Shown here: positions 7,324 through 15,445 of the stretch, piece after piece | Layout: every line of letters starts with the position of its first letter | How positions within the stretch are numbered: position 1 is the stretch's first letter | Notes under the pieces: generated by a model | Seen by the model: the letters and a program-made list of their open reading frames with translations, nothing else | Told to the model about the DNA's origin: nothing | Databases searched by the model: none | Assembly (NCBI GenBank): GCA_020847635.1 | Contig: JADLBQ010000093.1 | Coordinates: 1-32,086 of the forward strand | Origin: Bacteroidia bacterium | GTDB lineage: Bacteria; Bacteroidota; Bacteroidia; AKYH767-A; OLB10 | Length of the DNA stretch: 32,086 bases | Direction of reading: 5' to 3' | Position numbers and translations under genes: made by a program

Positions 7324-9576
7324 ATGAAAAAATATCTATTCGCTGTTTACTTATGCCTCTTAATTACTTCTTATTTACAGGCACAAAATTGTATTGGTAG
7401 TTCAACGATTTCCATTACCCCCCCTCCTAATCCATTAACCGGATGCTATGAGGCAGGTTCTACCATTACAGTTTGTGTTTCGATTACCAATTATTCTCAG
7501 GGAGGAATTAACTGGTTACATGGAATAGTTCCATTATTGGGATCTGGATGGGATTCTACAACGTTAGCTGCTGTCTCAGCTTCACCCAGTTGCGATGGTA
7601 TGGGTGTTTGGGGCTGGTTTACTTCCTGCACCAGTACGAATACCGGTTTATCTTTTGGACCCGGATTCTATTATGATACGCCTTCTGGTTCCTCTACCGG
7701 TATCATTGATGGCATTCCTGGAAATAACTATGGTGATAACTGCATTTCGTTTACTTGGAATTTTTGCTTTTCTGTTGCAACAATCTCAGGAATCTCTGCT
7801 CAGTTAAGCGGCAATATTGGCGTTACCGTTTATGGAGATCAGGTCTCTGGAAGTTGGACGGTTGTTGGCTGTACTCCTGAAACGATTCTTCTTCCATATT
7901 GTATCCAGGAGAATTGTACTGTTCAGTTACCTACACTGATTACAACAAATCCTGCCTGTCATGGTGATTCAACCGGCACTGCTTATGCTGCTGGTGCCAG
8001 CGGACAGCCGCCTTATACCTATCTCTGGAGTACAGGCGACACAACACAAACCCTGACTAACTTGGGAGCCGGTATCTATTCAGTTACTGTTTTTGATGTA
8101 TATAATTGTAGTAAGATTGTATTCTTTCAGATTACTGAACCGGATGAGATATTGGATAATGCAACTGTTCTGGGGCCTGGATGTGTTCCAAATTCAGGAT
8201 CCATTACAACTGCTGTAACCGGGGGAACTCAACCCTATACTTTTTTATGGAATGACGGAAGTATAACTTCATCTTTATCCAGCCTTACTACCGGTGCCTA
8301 TACTTTAACAGTTACTGATTCAGCAGGGTGTAGTGCAGTTTTTAATTATACCCTTACCGGTTATACTCCGATGTCGTTAAGCGTAAATTCTTCCAATGCC
8401 CAGTGTGATGATCTTGTAACCGGATCAGCCTCGGTTAATGTTACAGGAGGAAATCCTCCATTCGCATATCAGTGGTCAAACGGTAATACCGACTCGCTCA
8501 ATATGAATATATCACCAGGAATCTACACTGTAACTGTCACAGATGCATCAGGATGTACAGAAACCCAAACTGTTACAGTCGGTCAAAACCCACAAATATT
8601 TGTTACCCTTTCAGGCAATAGCAATTTATGCGAAGGTGATTCAACAACCTTAACAGCAAATGCTTCCGGAGGTTCCGGGGGTAGTCAGTTTTTATGGAGC
8701 AACGGCTCTAACAATTCTTACATAACTGTCTTGCCTCCTACCGGTACATCATCCTATACAGTTACTGTAACAGACAACACGGGTTGTTCAGCTTCTTCGG
8801 TATTAGCTGTTAATGTAGGACCAATCCCTGCAATCTCAATCTCTGACGATGTTACTATTTGTCATGGTGAAAGCACACCGTTATCCGTCTCAGGAGCAAC
8901 AACTTATCAATGGGTTCCGGTAACAGGCCTTTCAAATCCCAATGTTCCCAATCCTGTTGCCAGTCCTTCAGTAACCACTTCTTATATTGTAACAGCAACC
9001 GAAGGAGGCTGTTCAGTAACCGATTCGGTTACTGTAACCGTTTCACCGGAAGTAACAGCAGCAGCAACTCCCGATGTCTCATCCGGAACTGCACCGCTGA
9101 CTGTCAACTTTACTAACCAAAGTAATGGTGCAACAACCTATTCCTGGAATTTTGGAGATAATAGTACTTCCGGCTCTGCCAATCCTCAACATGTCTTTAC
9201 CAGTAATGGTACTTATGATGTTACATTAATTGCAACCAACACAGACGGATGTAGTGATACGCTGATTATCAGAATTACGGTTGAAAACGGCTCGTCTTTC
9301 AGTGTTCCGAATGTCTTTACACCAAACCATGACGGTTTTAATGATCTGTTTATGTTTAATGAAGATGGAATAACAGAAGTAAAAGCTGAAATTTACAACC
9401 GTTGGGGTGAGAAAATAATTAGCTGGGATAAACCCGGATTCGGATGGGATGGAACTGCTTCCAATGGGAAAGAGGCTCCGGACGGAACTTACTTTGTTGT
9501 GGTAAATGCAACCGGGCAGGATGGAACCAAATATGAACTTGCAAAAAGTTTTCAGCTAATCCGATCAGCTAAATAA
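7324..9576 (+). CDS. SprB-repeat / PKD protein with T9SS type B sorting domain
   Basis: This is a secreted 750-residue surface protein. A signal peptide (MKKYLFAVYLCLLITSYLQA) is followed by a Cys-containing N-terminal region of about 170 residues of no recognised family. Next come several tandem beta-rich repeats of the SprB type, each with a core like PPYTYLWSTGDTTQTL...GIYSVTVxDxxxC (about residues 200-490), then a PKD domain with YSWNFGDNS (about 575-655). The C-terminus is the CHU_C / gliding-motility-associated domain: VPNVFTPNHDGFNDLF, then YNRWGEKI, WDG and APDGTYFVV. That domain directs export and surface attachment by the type IX secretion system. Known relatives include the gliding adhesin SprB, which is far larger, so this may be a smaller adhesin. 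No PorP/SprF gene is adjacent, although many type B clients have one. Confidence 0.88.
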   Translation: MKKYLFAVYLCLLITSYLQAQNCIGSSTISITPPPNPLTGCYEAGSTITVCVSITNYSQGGINWLHGIVPLLGSGWDSTTLAAVSASPSCDGMGVWGWFTSCTSTNTGLSFGPGFYYDTPSGSSTGIIDGIPGNNYGDNCISFTWNFCFSVATISGISAQLSGNIGVTVYGDQVSGSWTVVGCTPETILLPYCIQENCTVQLPTLITTNPACHGDSTGTAYAAGASGQPPYTYLWSTGDTTQTLTNLGAGIYSVTVFDVYNCSKIVFFQITEPDEILDNATVLGPGCVPNSGSITTAVTGGTQPYTFLWNDGSITSSLSSLTTGAYTLTVTDSAGCSAVFNYTLTGYTPMSLSVNSSNAQCDDLVTGSASVNVTGGNPPFAYQWSNGNTDSLNMNISPGIYTVTVTDASGCTETQTVTVGQNPQIFVTLSGNSNLCEGDSTTLTANASGGSGGSQFLWSNGSNNSYITVLPPTGTSSYTVTVTDNTGCSASSVLAVNVGPIPAISISDDVTICHGESTPLSVSGATTYQWVPVTGLSNPNVPNPVASPSVTTSYIVTATEGGCSVTDSVTVTVSPEVTAAATPDVSSGTAPLTVNFTNQSNGATTYSWNFGDNSTSGSANPQHVFTSNGTYDVTLIATNTDGCSDTLIIRITVENGSSFSVPNVFTPNHDGFNDLFMFNEDGITEVKAEIYNRWGEKIISWDKPGFGWDGTASNGKEAPDGTYFVVVNATGQDGTKYELAKSFQLIRSAK

Positions 9577-9612
9577 AAAGCGAAACCACCGGAATAATTT
9601 ATTAACGACAAC

Positions 9613-9642
9613 TTGTTTTTCAACGGTTATTTTACACCTTTG
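9613..9642 (+). promoter_or_regulatory. recA promoter
   Basis: A TTG at 9613-9615 and CACCTTTG at 9635-9642 (one base from TAnnTTTG) are separated by 19 bases, the normal -33/-7 spacing of Bacteroidota. Transcription would start near 9649, giving a leader of about 45 bases before the ATG at 9694. I see no LexA-like palindrome here. Confidence 0.5.
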
Positions 9643-9693
9643 TCACTATTGTATTGGTGGTAAAACAATCATTCTGTAAAACAAAAAAATATC

Positions 9694-10701
9694 ATGGCAA
9701 CAACATCCGAAAATAAAGAGAAATTGAAAGTGCTTCAGCTTGCAATTGACAAGCTGGAAAAAACCTATGGAAAAGGAACCATTATGCGGTTAGGTGATTC
9801 AGCAATTGAACCGCTGGAATCCATTTCAACCGGTTCCATCTCGCTGGATCTGGCCCTGGGAATTGGTGGTTTGCCAAAGGGTAGAATCATTGAAATTTTC
9901 GGACCTGAATCATCCGGTAAAACTACCCTGGCCATTCATGCCATTGCAAACGTTCAGCATAACGGAGGCATTGCTGCTTTTATTGATGCTGAACATGCAT
10001 TCGACCGTTTTTATGCTCAGAAACTGGGTGTAGATATTGAAAATCTGCTCATTTCTCAACCTGATAATGGCGAACAGGCACTTGAGATTGCCGATAACCT
10101 AATCCGTTCCGGAGCCATTGATATTCTAGTCATTGATTCTGTTGCTGCTTTAACTCCTAAAAGTGAAATTGAAGGTGAAATGGGCGACTCTAAAATGGGA
10201 GTTCATGCACGGCTGATGTCACAAGCCTTACGTAAGCTCACTGCTACCATAAGCCGGACAGGTTGCTGTTGTATTTTCATTAATCAGTTACGTGAGAAAA
10301 TCGGAGTAATGTTTGGTAACCCCGAAACAACTACCGGTGGAAATGCTTTAAAATTTTATGCTTCCGTCCGGCTGGATATCCGCAGAACAGGACAAATAAA
10401 AGAAGGTGAACATGTAGTAGGTAACCGTACCCGTGTTAAAGTAATTAAAAACAAAGTTGCCCCTCCTTTTAAAACTGCCGAATTTGATATTATGTACGGT
10501 GAAGGAATTAGTAAAGCCGGTGAAATTATTGATCTGGGGGTGGACCATAATATTGTAAAGAAAAGTGGTTCCTGGTTCAGCTACGGAGACACTAAACTTG
10601 GCCAGGGCAGGGATGCTGTCAAGCAATTACTGATTGACAATCCGGAACTGGCTGAAGAACTGGAACAAAAAATAAAAGACTCTATCGCTGCCGGAAAATA
10701 A
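9694..10701 (+). CDS. recA: recombinase RecA
   Basis: RecA forms ATP-dependent filaments on single-stranded DNA and drives homologous pairing and strand exchange. The 335-residue protein has Walker [10 protein letters not shown] at 70-78, DAEHA at 98-102, Walker [11 protein letters not shown] near 144-153, the conserved loop around [20 protein letters not shown], and the L2 region [20 protein letters not shown] near 197-216. Length is normal and no intein is present. The C-terminal acidic tail is short ([17 protein letters not shown]). It is monocistronic with its own promoter and faces mgtE convergently, with only 54 bases between the two stop codons. Confidence 0.98.
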   Translation: MATTSENKEKLKVLQLAIDKLEKTYGKGTIMRLGDSAIEPLESISTGSISLDLALGIGGLPKGRIIEIFGPESSGKTTLAIHAIANVQHNGGIAAFIDAEHAFDRFYAQKLGVDIENLLISQPDNGEQALEIADNLIRSGAIDILVIDSVAALTPKSEIEGEMGDSKMGVHARLMSQALRKLTATISRTGCCCIFINQLREKIGVMFGNPETTTGGNALKFYASVRLDIRRTGQIKEGEHVVGNRTRVKVIKNKVAPPFKTAEFDIMYGEGISKAGEIIDLGVDHNIVKKSGSWFSYGDTKLGQGRDAVKQLLIDNPELAEELEQKIKDSIAAGK

Positions 10702-10727
10702 GATTAATCTGGCAGCAAGTTAGCTTA

Positions 10728-10768
10728 TTCCCTGTGATGACACCTCATCCGGATCTTATAACAGGGAA
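10728..10768. terminator. inverted repeat between convergent recA and mgtE
   Basis: TTCCCTGT (10728-10735) and ACAGGGAA (10761-10768) are perfect inverted arms. Inside, GATGA (10736-10740) pairs with TCATC (10745-10749) around CACC, extending the left arm without a break. The right arm overlaps the last codons of mgtE. There is no U-tract on either strand, so a bidirectional terminator is only a possibility. Confidence 0.35.
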
Positions 10769-12135
10769 CCTCTCATCAAGATTGCCGCAACACTGAAATA
10801 AATAATCAGACCTGTTACATCAACAGCTGTTGCTACAAAAGGTGCTGATGCTGTAGCAGGGTCAACACCAAACCGTTTCAGAATAATCGGAAACATAGAC
10901 CCAATTAAAGTTCCCCACATTACTACACCAACCAGTGTAATTCCGATTGTAACAGCAAGAATCAGCCAATGCTCACCATAAGTTGAATTAACTAGTTGCC
11001 AGATTGCAATTCTGAGAAAACCAATTACACCCAAAATCAATCCTAACAACAGTCCTGATATGACTTCTCTTCTCATAATTTTCCACCAGTCGCGTAGGGT
11101 TACTTCACCCAAGGCTAGAGCCCGGATAATCAGCGTTGCTGCCTGAGATCCTGAATTGCCTCCACTTGAAACAATCAGAGGAATAAATAAAGCAAGAACA
11201 ACAGCACGAGCAATTTCATGTTCAAAATGGGCCATTGCTGTTGCTGTCAGCATTTCCCCGATAAACAGAACAATCAGCCAGGTTGACCGTTTCTGCACCA
11301 TTGTAGCTAAGGTAGTTTGCATATAAGGCATATCCAATGCTTCCACAGCACCCAGTTTCTGAATATCTTCCGTGTTTTCCTCTTCAGCCACTTGTAACAC
11401 ATCATCAATCGTCACAATCCCCAATAATGCACCGGCAGCATCGGTTACTGGAAGGGTTGACTTGTTATGGGTTTTAAATTCTTCAATGGCTACTTCCTGA
11501 TCATCTGCAACATTCAATGAAATAAATTTTCCGTCAGCTATTTCTTTGATAATAGCTGCAGGTGATGATAAGAGTAACTGCCGGGCTGTTATGTCATCCA
11601 CCAGTCGTCCTTTTTCATCAACAATAAAGAATGTATCCAGTGACCCGATTGCCTGACCGTTTTCACGGATATTATCGAATGCCTGCTGAACGGTCCAGTC
11701 AGTTTTCAACGCAACATAATCAGGTGTCATGAGCCGGCCGATCGAATTCTCAGGATAGCCCAGTAATTTGAGCGCAATCAATCGCTCGCTTTGAGTTAAT
11801 ACTTTCAGGTGTTTATTAATCAGATCTGCAGGAAGTGATTCAAGAATTGAGGTACGTACATCGGCAGCAATATCATTCAGTAATAAAGCGACTTGCCGGT
11901 GAGGTAATACGTCAAGCAGCCTTTTTTGAATTTCAAGTTCTATTAATTCAAATACGCGGGCGGCCTTATCGCGACTCATACAACGAAAAGCGAAGACCTG
12001 TTGATCTTCGGGGATTTCACTAACGATTTCAGCTAATTCAGAAGTCAGCATATTTTCAGTATGCTCTTTAACAGGATCTCTGTTACCGTAACTGAGCAAT
12101 TGAATAAATTCCTCTTTTTGCAAGGTGTGCTCCAT
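10756..12135 (-). CDS. mgtE: magnesium transporter MgtE
   Basis: MgtE is an inner-membrane Mg2+ channel gated by its own cytoplasmic domains. From the ATG at 12135 it is 459 residues, normal for the family. Residues 1-130 form the helical MgtE_N domain. A pair of CBS domains covers about 135-255 (SIGRLMTPDYVALKTDWTVQ, then TLPVTD and GIVTIDDVLQV). A transmembrane domain of about five helices runs from 285 to the end. It carries SSGGNSGSQAATLIIRALA (about 323-341) and DPATASAPFVATAVDVTG, where D439 matches the pore aspartate. A TTG at 12219 would give a longer frame, but it lies at the end of the riboswitch and adds an atypical Cys-rich peptide, so it was rejected. An M-box riboswitch and a -7 box lie upstream, so expression should fall when Mg2+ is plentiful. 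Confidence 0.96.
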   Translation of the reverse strand: MEHTLQKEEFIQLLSYGNRDPVKEHTENMLTSELAEIVSEIPEDQQVFAFRCMSRDKAARVFELIELEIQKRLLDVLPHRQVALLLNDIAADVRTSILESLPADLINKHLKVLTQSERLIALKLLGYPENSIGRLMTPDYVALKTDWTVQQAFDNIRENGQAIGSLDTFFIVDEKGRLVDDITARQLLLSSPAAIIKEIADGKFISLNVADDQEVAIEEFKTHNKSTLPVTDAAGALLGIVTIDDVLQVAEEENTEDIQKLGAVEALDMPYMQTTLATMVQKRSTWLIVLFIGEMLTATAMAHFEHEIARAVVLALFIPLIVSSGGNSGSQAATLIIRALALGEVTLRDWWKIMRREVISGLLLGLILGVIGFLRIAIWQLVNSTYGEHWLILAVTIGITLVGVVMWGTLIGSMFPIILKRFGVDPATASAPFVATAVDVTGLIIYFSVAAILMRGSLL

Positions 12136-12227
12136 CTTCAGAAGATTTAAACCCGGATTAACTGTAGCGTGAGGTGGATTACACCAGCAACAGCAAATGA
12201 ATGACAATTCATTGCCCAATGCTCCGA

Positions 12228-12391
12228 TGCTCCTCGTTTAGCTTTAGTTTCGGAAGACTTATCCGGATTTTATCATCCGGAAGCTGCATTATGCCAAGCC
12301 TTATCCCGGCCAAGCCTGTTCAACCCATTGGCGTGTCTCCACATTTCCGGGCAGCAGCATTTTTTCATCCGGTAACCTCACCTAACAAGCA
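12228..12391 (-). promoter_or_regulatory. M-box (ykoK leader) Mg2+ riboswitch
   Basis: Read on the minus strand, this leader follows the M-box consensus nearly block by block. GTTAGGTGAGG begins at 12386, then come GCTGCTGCCC, AGACACGCCAATGGGT, GAACAG, GATAAGG and AATGCAGC, and it ends with ACTAAAGCTAAACGAGG. P1 can form between TGCT (12391-12388) and AGCA (12231-12228), and a P2-like pairing between CCGGAT and ATCCGG. A perfect 7-base local hairpin (arms 12275-12281 and 12262-12268) could compete with P2. M-boxes bind several Mg2+ ions and switch off Mg2+ transporter genes, and mgtE is the gene 93 bases downstream. No U-rich terminator was found between the aptamer and the ATG, so control of translation is possible. 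It was recognised by eye from remembered M-box sequences, not by a covariance search. Confidence 0.9.
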
Positions 12392-12410
12392 CAGAACCGA
12401 ATTCTCTTGG

Positions 12411-12418
12411 CAAAGATA
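12411..12418 (-). promoter_or_regulatory. -7 promoter box for the M-box/mgtE transcript
   Basis: On the minus strand this reads TATCTTTG, an exact TAnnTTTG match. It would start transcription near 12404, about 13 bases before the first paired base of the M-box. A TTG lies 15 bases further upstream, slightly close for -33. Confidence 0.6.
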
Positions 12419-12448
12419 ACCTCCTCAGTTGTACAATGTGGTCTATTT

Positions 12449-12478
12449 AAAAAAAAAGTCCTGATTATTCATCAGGAC
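12449..12478 (-). terminator. intrinsic terminator after the T9SS type A gene
   Basis: On the minus strand, a perfect 8-base stem (GTCCTGAT / ATCAGGAC, 12478-12458) with a five-base loop is followed at once by nine T residues. It lies 24 bases after the stop codon at 12503 and insulates the mgtE promoter. Confidence 0.88.
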
Positions 12479-12502
12479 CTTTTCTAACAAATGCTTCTTT
12501 AA

Positions 12503-14425
12503 TTACTCTTTAATAAATTTTGAAACATAGTTTTTGTCGGCTGTCTGAACCGCCATAAAATAAACTCCTGACGGAATTGATGACAGATCCAGGTTCAGGT
12601 GATTCTCTCCGCTGATCATCTGTTTTGATTCGGAAATTACTACCCGACCCAGATTATCTTTAATCTGAATTTCAGCTGTTGATGAAGTGCTCAGGTTCAG
12701 TGTAAAATAAGCAATGTCCTTAACCGGGACTGGATAAACGGTAAATCCGGCAGGTTGACTGCCAATCTCATTAACACCAAGCCCGCAGGGCTGACTTTGT
12801 GCTTTTAACTCAACCATGATGGATGTTCCTGTAGTGGTGCAGTTCGGATCAAGAATCAATTGAAAGATATACTGCGGCTGGCCCGGGACATTCGGGTTAG
12901 GCTGAGCATTACCAAATACTACAGGAGTAAAATAATAGATTCCTGCTGCAAATGGAGTTCCGTTATTAATCAATGAGACTCCTGAAGGTAAGGACATAAT
13001 TGGACCACCTCCAACTACTGAAGGATCATTCAACGGGTCGTTATTCCCGCTGATTGAGCTGGTCGAAATGACCCATCCAAAACCACTGTAAGGACCTTGA
13101 GTCGGAGCAACAGCTCCAGCAATTGTTCCTATCAGGGTATCTCCATAATTTACACAATTCTTATTTACAGCACCCGTTCCTGCTGAAATATTAGGAGCAC
13201 CACAGGCAACTCCCTGCAGCTTGGTCACACTAATGCAGAAATTACCGGTTGAGAGCGTTCCGTTGTAATTAAACCCGTCAACAATCATGACATAATTCAC
13301 TCCAGCCTGAGTTTGCAAATTAAATCCAGCTGGATAATGAGTAGAGGTTGCCTGAGGACCGTCTTCATTACAAAGAACGGGTGTCAGATTTCCGCAGCTT
13401 CCGGTATAGAGTGCAATTTGGGTATCGCCATCATCAATATAATTTGCAACAGGCGGAGTACCGCAGTTGTCTGTTTCAATAAAATACAAATCTCCTGTTC
13501 CGGTAAATGAGTACCAGAGTGTATTGTCCAGAGTTGGTGCAGCACCACCTCCGTCAGGTTCGCCAAAACACTCAAATCCGGTTGCAGGATCATCAATATC
13601 TGTGGTTGCCAATGAATTATCATAAGGCCCAACAGTAACCTTCGTTCCAACAGCCCCTGCAAATGCTGAATTTATATCAGCCGCATCTGAACAACAATCG
13701 TGTGGTACCGGACAGGGGGTAGATCCACCGGCTCCTTCAATCACATCAATCTGGTCAATTCCGATATAATCACCTGCTGTACCTGTGGGGCCACTATTAG
13801 CCACTTTATACCGGATTGCAAATCGAGCATTGGCTCCATCTGAAGATGCCAAAAACCATTTTCTTTCCCACATACCTGCCACGTTTACTTTAAATCTGCC
13901 AAGTTCAGTCCAGTTTGCATCTTCTGGAACAGTTGCCCCTGTCGGATTAAACATAACAACAATTGAATCAGGATAAGTTGATCCGGCAGGTGATCGAGAA
14001 TAAAAAGAAAGGGTATCACCAGTCTGAATATTCAGATCGGGCAGAACAAGCCAGTTATCAATATTATTCGTTCCGGTAACTGTGTTAAAGTTTGATCCGA
14101 CATACCCATCCTGCTGAATCCCATTAAAATCCGTAAACACGCTTGGGTTTCCCTGAAACCAATAAGGAGCAGCTCCCTGAGGTCCCGTTCCGCGATAATA
14201 TGTGAAATAGCCCCGGCCTTGAAGCGATGTCGTATCATTCAGATCATCCATGTCATCAGTAAATAAAACTGCTACAGGGGCCGGAACATATCCTCCGAAA
14301 GCATCGGGGTTATTGGATTGAACCACCGGATTCCGGCTTGAATTGCTCAGATTTCCTTGTGGAAATTGAGCTATTGCCGCTGTAATCATACATACACTGG
14401 CAATCAGAAATGTAATTTTTTTCAT
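12503..14425 (-). CDS. T9SS type A sorting domain protein with choice-of-anchor J domain
   Basis: This 640-residue secreted protein starts with a signal peptide (MKKITFLIASVCMITAAIAQ). Residues of about 55-230 look like a choice-of-anchor J / cleaved-adhesin beta-sandwich: LFTDDMDD, then DNWLVLPDLNIQTGDTLSFY, and near its end DYIGIDQIDV. A second Cys-rich beta domain (about 238-405) has DNTLWYSFTGTGD and QIALYTGSCGNLTPVLCNED, resembling pre-peptidase C-terminal-type or adhesin domains. A further beta region leads to the C-terminal T9SS type A domain, with FTVYPVPVKD, LGRVV and IPSGVYFMAVQT, ending VSKFIKE. It should be exported through T9SS and attached to the surface. A strong terminator follows it, and two short AT-rich hairpins separate it from queG upstream. 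No enzymatic motif is visible, so adhesion or binding is the best guess. Confidence 0.85.
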   Translation of the reverse strand: MKKITFLIASVCMITAAIAQFPQGNLSNSSRNPVVQSNNPDAFGGYVPAPVAVLFTDDMDDLNDTTSLQGRGYFTYYRGTGPQGAAPYWFQGNPSVFTDFNGIQQDGYVGSNFNTVTGTNNIDNWLVLPDLNIQTGDTLSFYSRSPAGSTYPDSIVVMFNPTGATVPEDANWTELGRFKVNVAGMWERKWFLASSDGANARFAIRYKVANSGPTGTAGDYIGIDQIDVIEGAGGSTPCPVPHDCCSDAADINSAFAGAVGTKVTVGPYDNSLATTDIDDPATGFECFGEPDGGGAAPTLDNTLWYSFTGTGDLYFIETDNCGTPPVANYIDDGDTQIALYTGSCGNLTPVLCNEDGPQATSTHYPAGFNLQTQAGVNYVMIVDGFNYNGTLSTGNFCISVTKLQGVACGAPNISAGTGAVNKNCVNYGDTLIGTIAGAVAPTQGPYSGFGWVISTSSISGNNDPLNDPSVVGGGPIMSLPSGVSLINNGTPFAAGIYYFTPVVFGNAQPNPNVPGQPQYIFQLILDPNCTTTGTSIMVELKAQSQPCGLGVNEIGSQPAGFTVYPVPVKDIAYFTLNLSTSSTAEIQIKDNLGRVVISESKQMISGENHLNLDLSSIPSGVYFMAVQTADKNYVSKFIKE

Positions 14426-14444
14426 AATTTTCGTTACCTTTAAA

Positions 14445-14479
14445 TTTTAGCGGGCTAAAATAAAAAGATTTATCTTTTT
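14445..14479 (-). terminator. tandem AT-rich hairpins at the queG stop codon
   Basis: Two inverted repeats lie end to end. AAAAAGAT/ATCTTTTT (14462-14479) spans the queG stop codon and is followed on the minus strand by ATTTT. TTTTAGC/GCTAAAA (14445-14460) comes next. Both stems are AT-rich with tiny loops, so they may be a weak terminator, an operator or an RNA-stability element. Confidence 0.35.
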
Positions 14480-15426
14480 TCATCATTCCCGGATAAAATT
14501 TCAGGCTGAATATTTTCCTTCAGAAACCGGATATTTCTCTGCATCCCTTTAAATCCTGTACGTTTTAACGGAGAGTCACGAAATAATTTATTAAATACAT
14601 CTTCGGTTATTTCAATCCATTGAGATTCTGTCATACTTAACAGATTTTTATCTGGCATTAATCCTGCTTCATTATGAGGAGTAGAGAATCTGTTCCAGGG
14701 ACAAACCTGTTGGCAGATATCGCATCCAAAAGCCCAGTTTTTAAACTTTCCTTTATATTCCTCAGGCAATTCATCTTTCAGCTCAATAGTGAAATACGAA
14801 ATGCACTTACTACCATCTACCACATAAGGATCTACAATTGCTCCGGTTGGGCAGGCTTCAACACAACGATTGCAGGTTCCACAGTAATCATGCATTGGAG
14901 TATCTGTTTCCAGTTCAAGATCAAGAATTAGTTCAGCAAGAAAAAAAAGGGAACCGGCTTTTGGGTTAATCAGGATTGTATTTTTCCCAATCCACCCTAA
15001 TCCGCTTTTTGCTGCCCATGAATGCTCAAGAACCGGTGCAGAATCGACAAAAGCTCTTCCATTGACTTCACCAATATGTTGCTTAATAAAATCCATCAGT
15101 TGCCACAGCTTTTCCTTGATTACAAAATGATAATCTTTACCCAGTGCATACATTGAAATCCTGGGAGCTGTGGGACTCTTTTGTGTTTCAGGTGTATAAT
15201 AATTCTGCATCAGACTGATTACAGATTTTGCACCGGGAACCAGAATGGTTGGATCGAGCCGTTTATCAAAATGATTTTCCATGTATTGCATTTTTCCATG
15301 CATCCCATTAAGCAGCCATTTTTCAAGTCGCAGGGCTTCTTCTTCGAGAAAGCCCGCCTTTGAAATACCACAAAAATCAAATCCAAGTCTTTTCGCTTCA
15401 GCTTTAATTTTTTCTGAAGTTGTCAT
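14470..15426 (-). CDS. queG: epoxyqueuosine reductase QueG
   Basis: QueG is a cobalamin- and iron-sulfur-dependent cytoplasmic enzyme that reduces epoxyqueuosine to queuosine in the wobble position of GUN tRNAs. The 318-residue protein contains the cobalamin/substrate domain with [20 protein letters not shown], including the conserved Asp, and [13 protein letters not shown]. Two 4Fe-4S clusters follow: [12 protein letters not shown] and [10 protein letters not shown] single C-terminal helical tail follows, shorter than in forms with HEAT repeats. The ATG at 15426 is preferred over a TTG at 15453 that would overlap ruvB; with it, 19 bases separate the two genes and they are likely cotranscribed. 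QueG beside ruvB has no obvious functional reason. Confidence 0.95.
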   Translation of the reverse strand: MTTSEKIKAEAKRLGFDFCGISKAGFLEEEALRLEKWLLNGMHGKMQYMENHFDKRLDPTILVPGAKSVISLMQNYYTPETQKSPTAPRISMYALGKDYHFVIKEKLWQLMDFIKQHIGEVNGRAFVDSAPVLEHSWAAKSGLGWIGKNTILINPKAGSLFFLAELILDLELETDTPMHDYCGTCNRCVEACPTGAIVDPYVVDGSKCISYFTIELKDELPEEYKGKFKNWAFGCDICQQVCPWNRFSTPHNEAGLMPDKNLLSMTESQWIEITEDVFNKLFRDSPLKRTGFKGMQRNIRFLKENIQPEILSGNDEKR

Positions 15427-15445
15427 AATTTTTTCTTTTATTAAC

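Noticed and set aside
7920-8840. Repeat array that might be CRISPR-like or a DNA-level tandem repeat
   Set aside because: The periodicity is at the protein level (SprB-type repeats); the DNA copies are too diverged and there are no uniform spacers.
9576-9694. LexA/SOS operator before recA
   Set aside because: No palindromic SOS-type box is visible; only a -33/-7 promoter is seen.
12136-12219. Longer MgtE from a TTG at 12219
   Set aside because: It would begin next to the 3' end of the M-box and add a Cys-rich peptide atypical of MgtE; the ATG at 12135 gives a normal length.
12228-12391. SRP RNA, RNase P RNA or tmRNA in the gap before mgtE
   Set aside because: The conserved blocks fit the M-box in order, and the signature sequences of these other RNAs are absent.
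12201-12419. 72-codon plus-strand frame
   Set aside because: It is exactly antisense to the M-box riboswitch and the protein resembles nothing.
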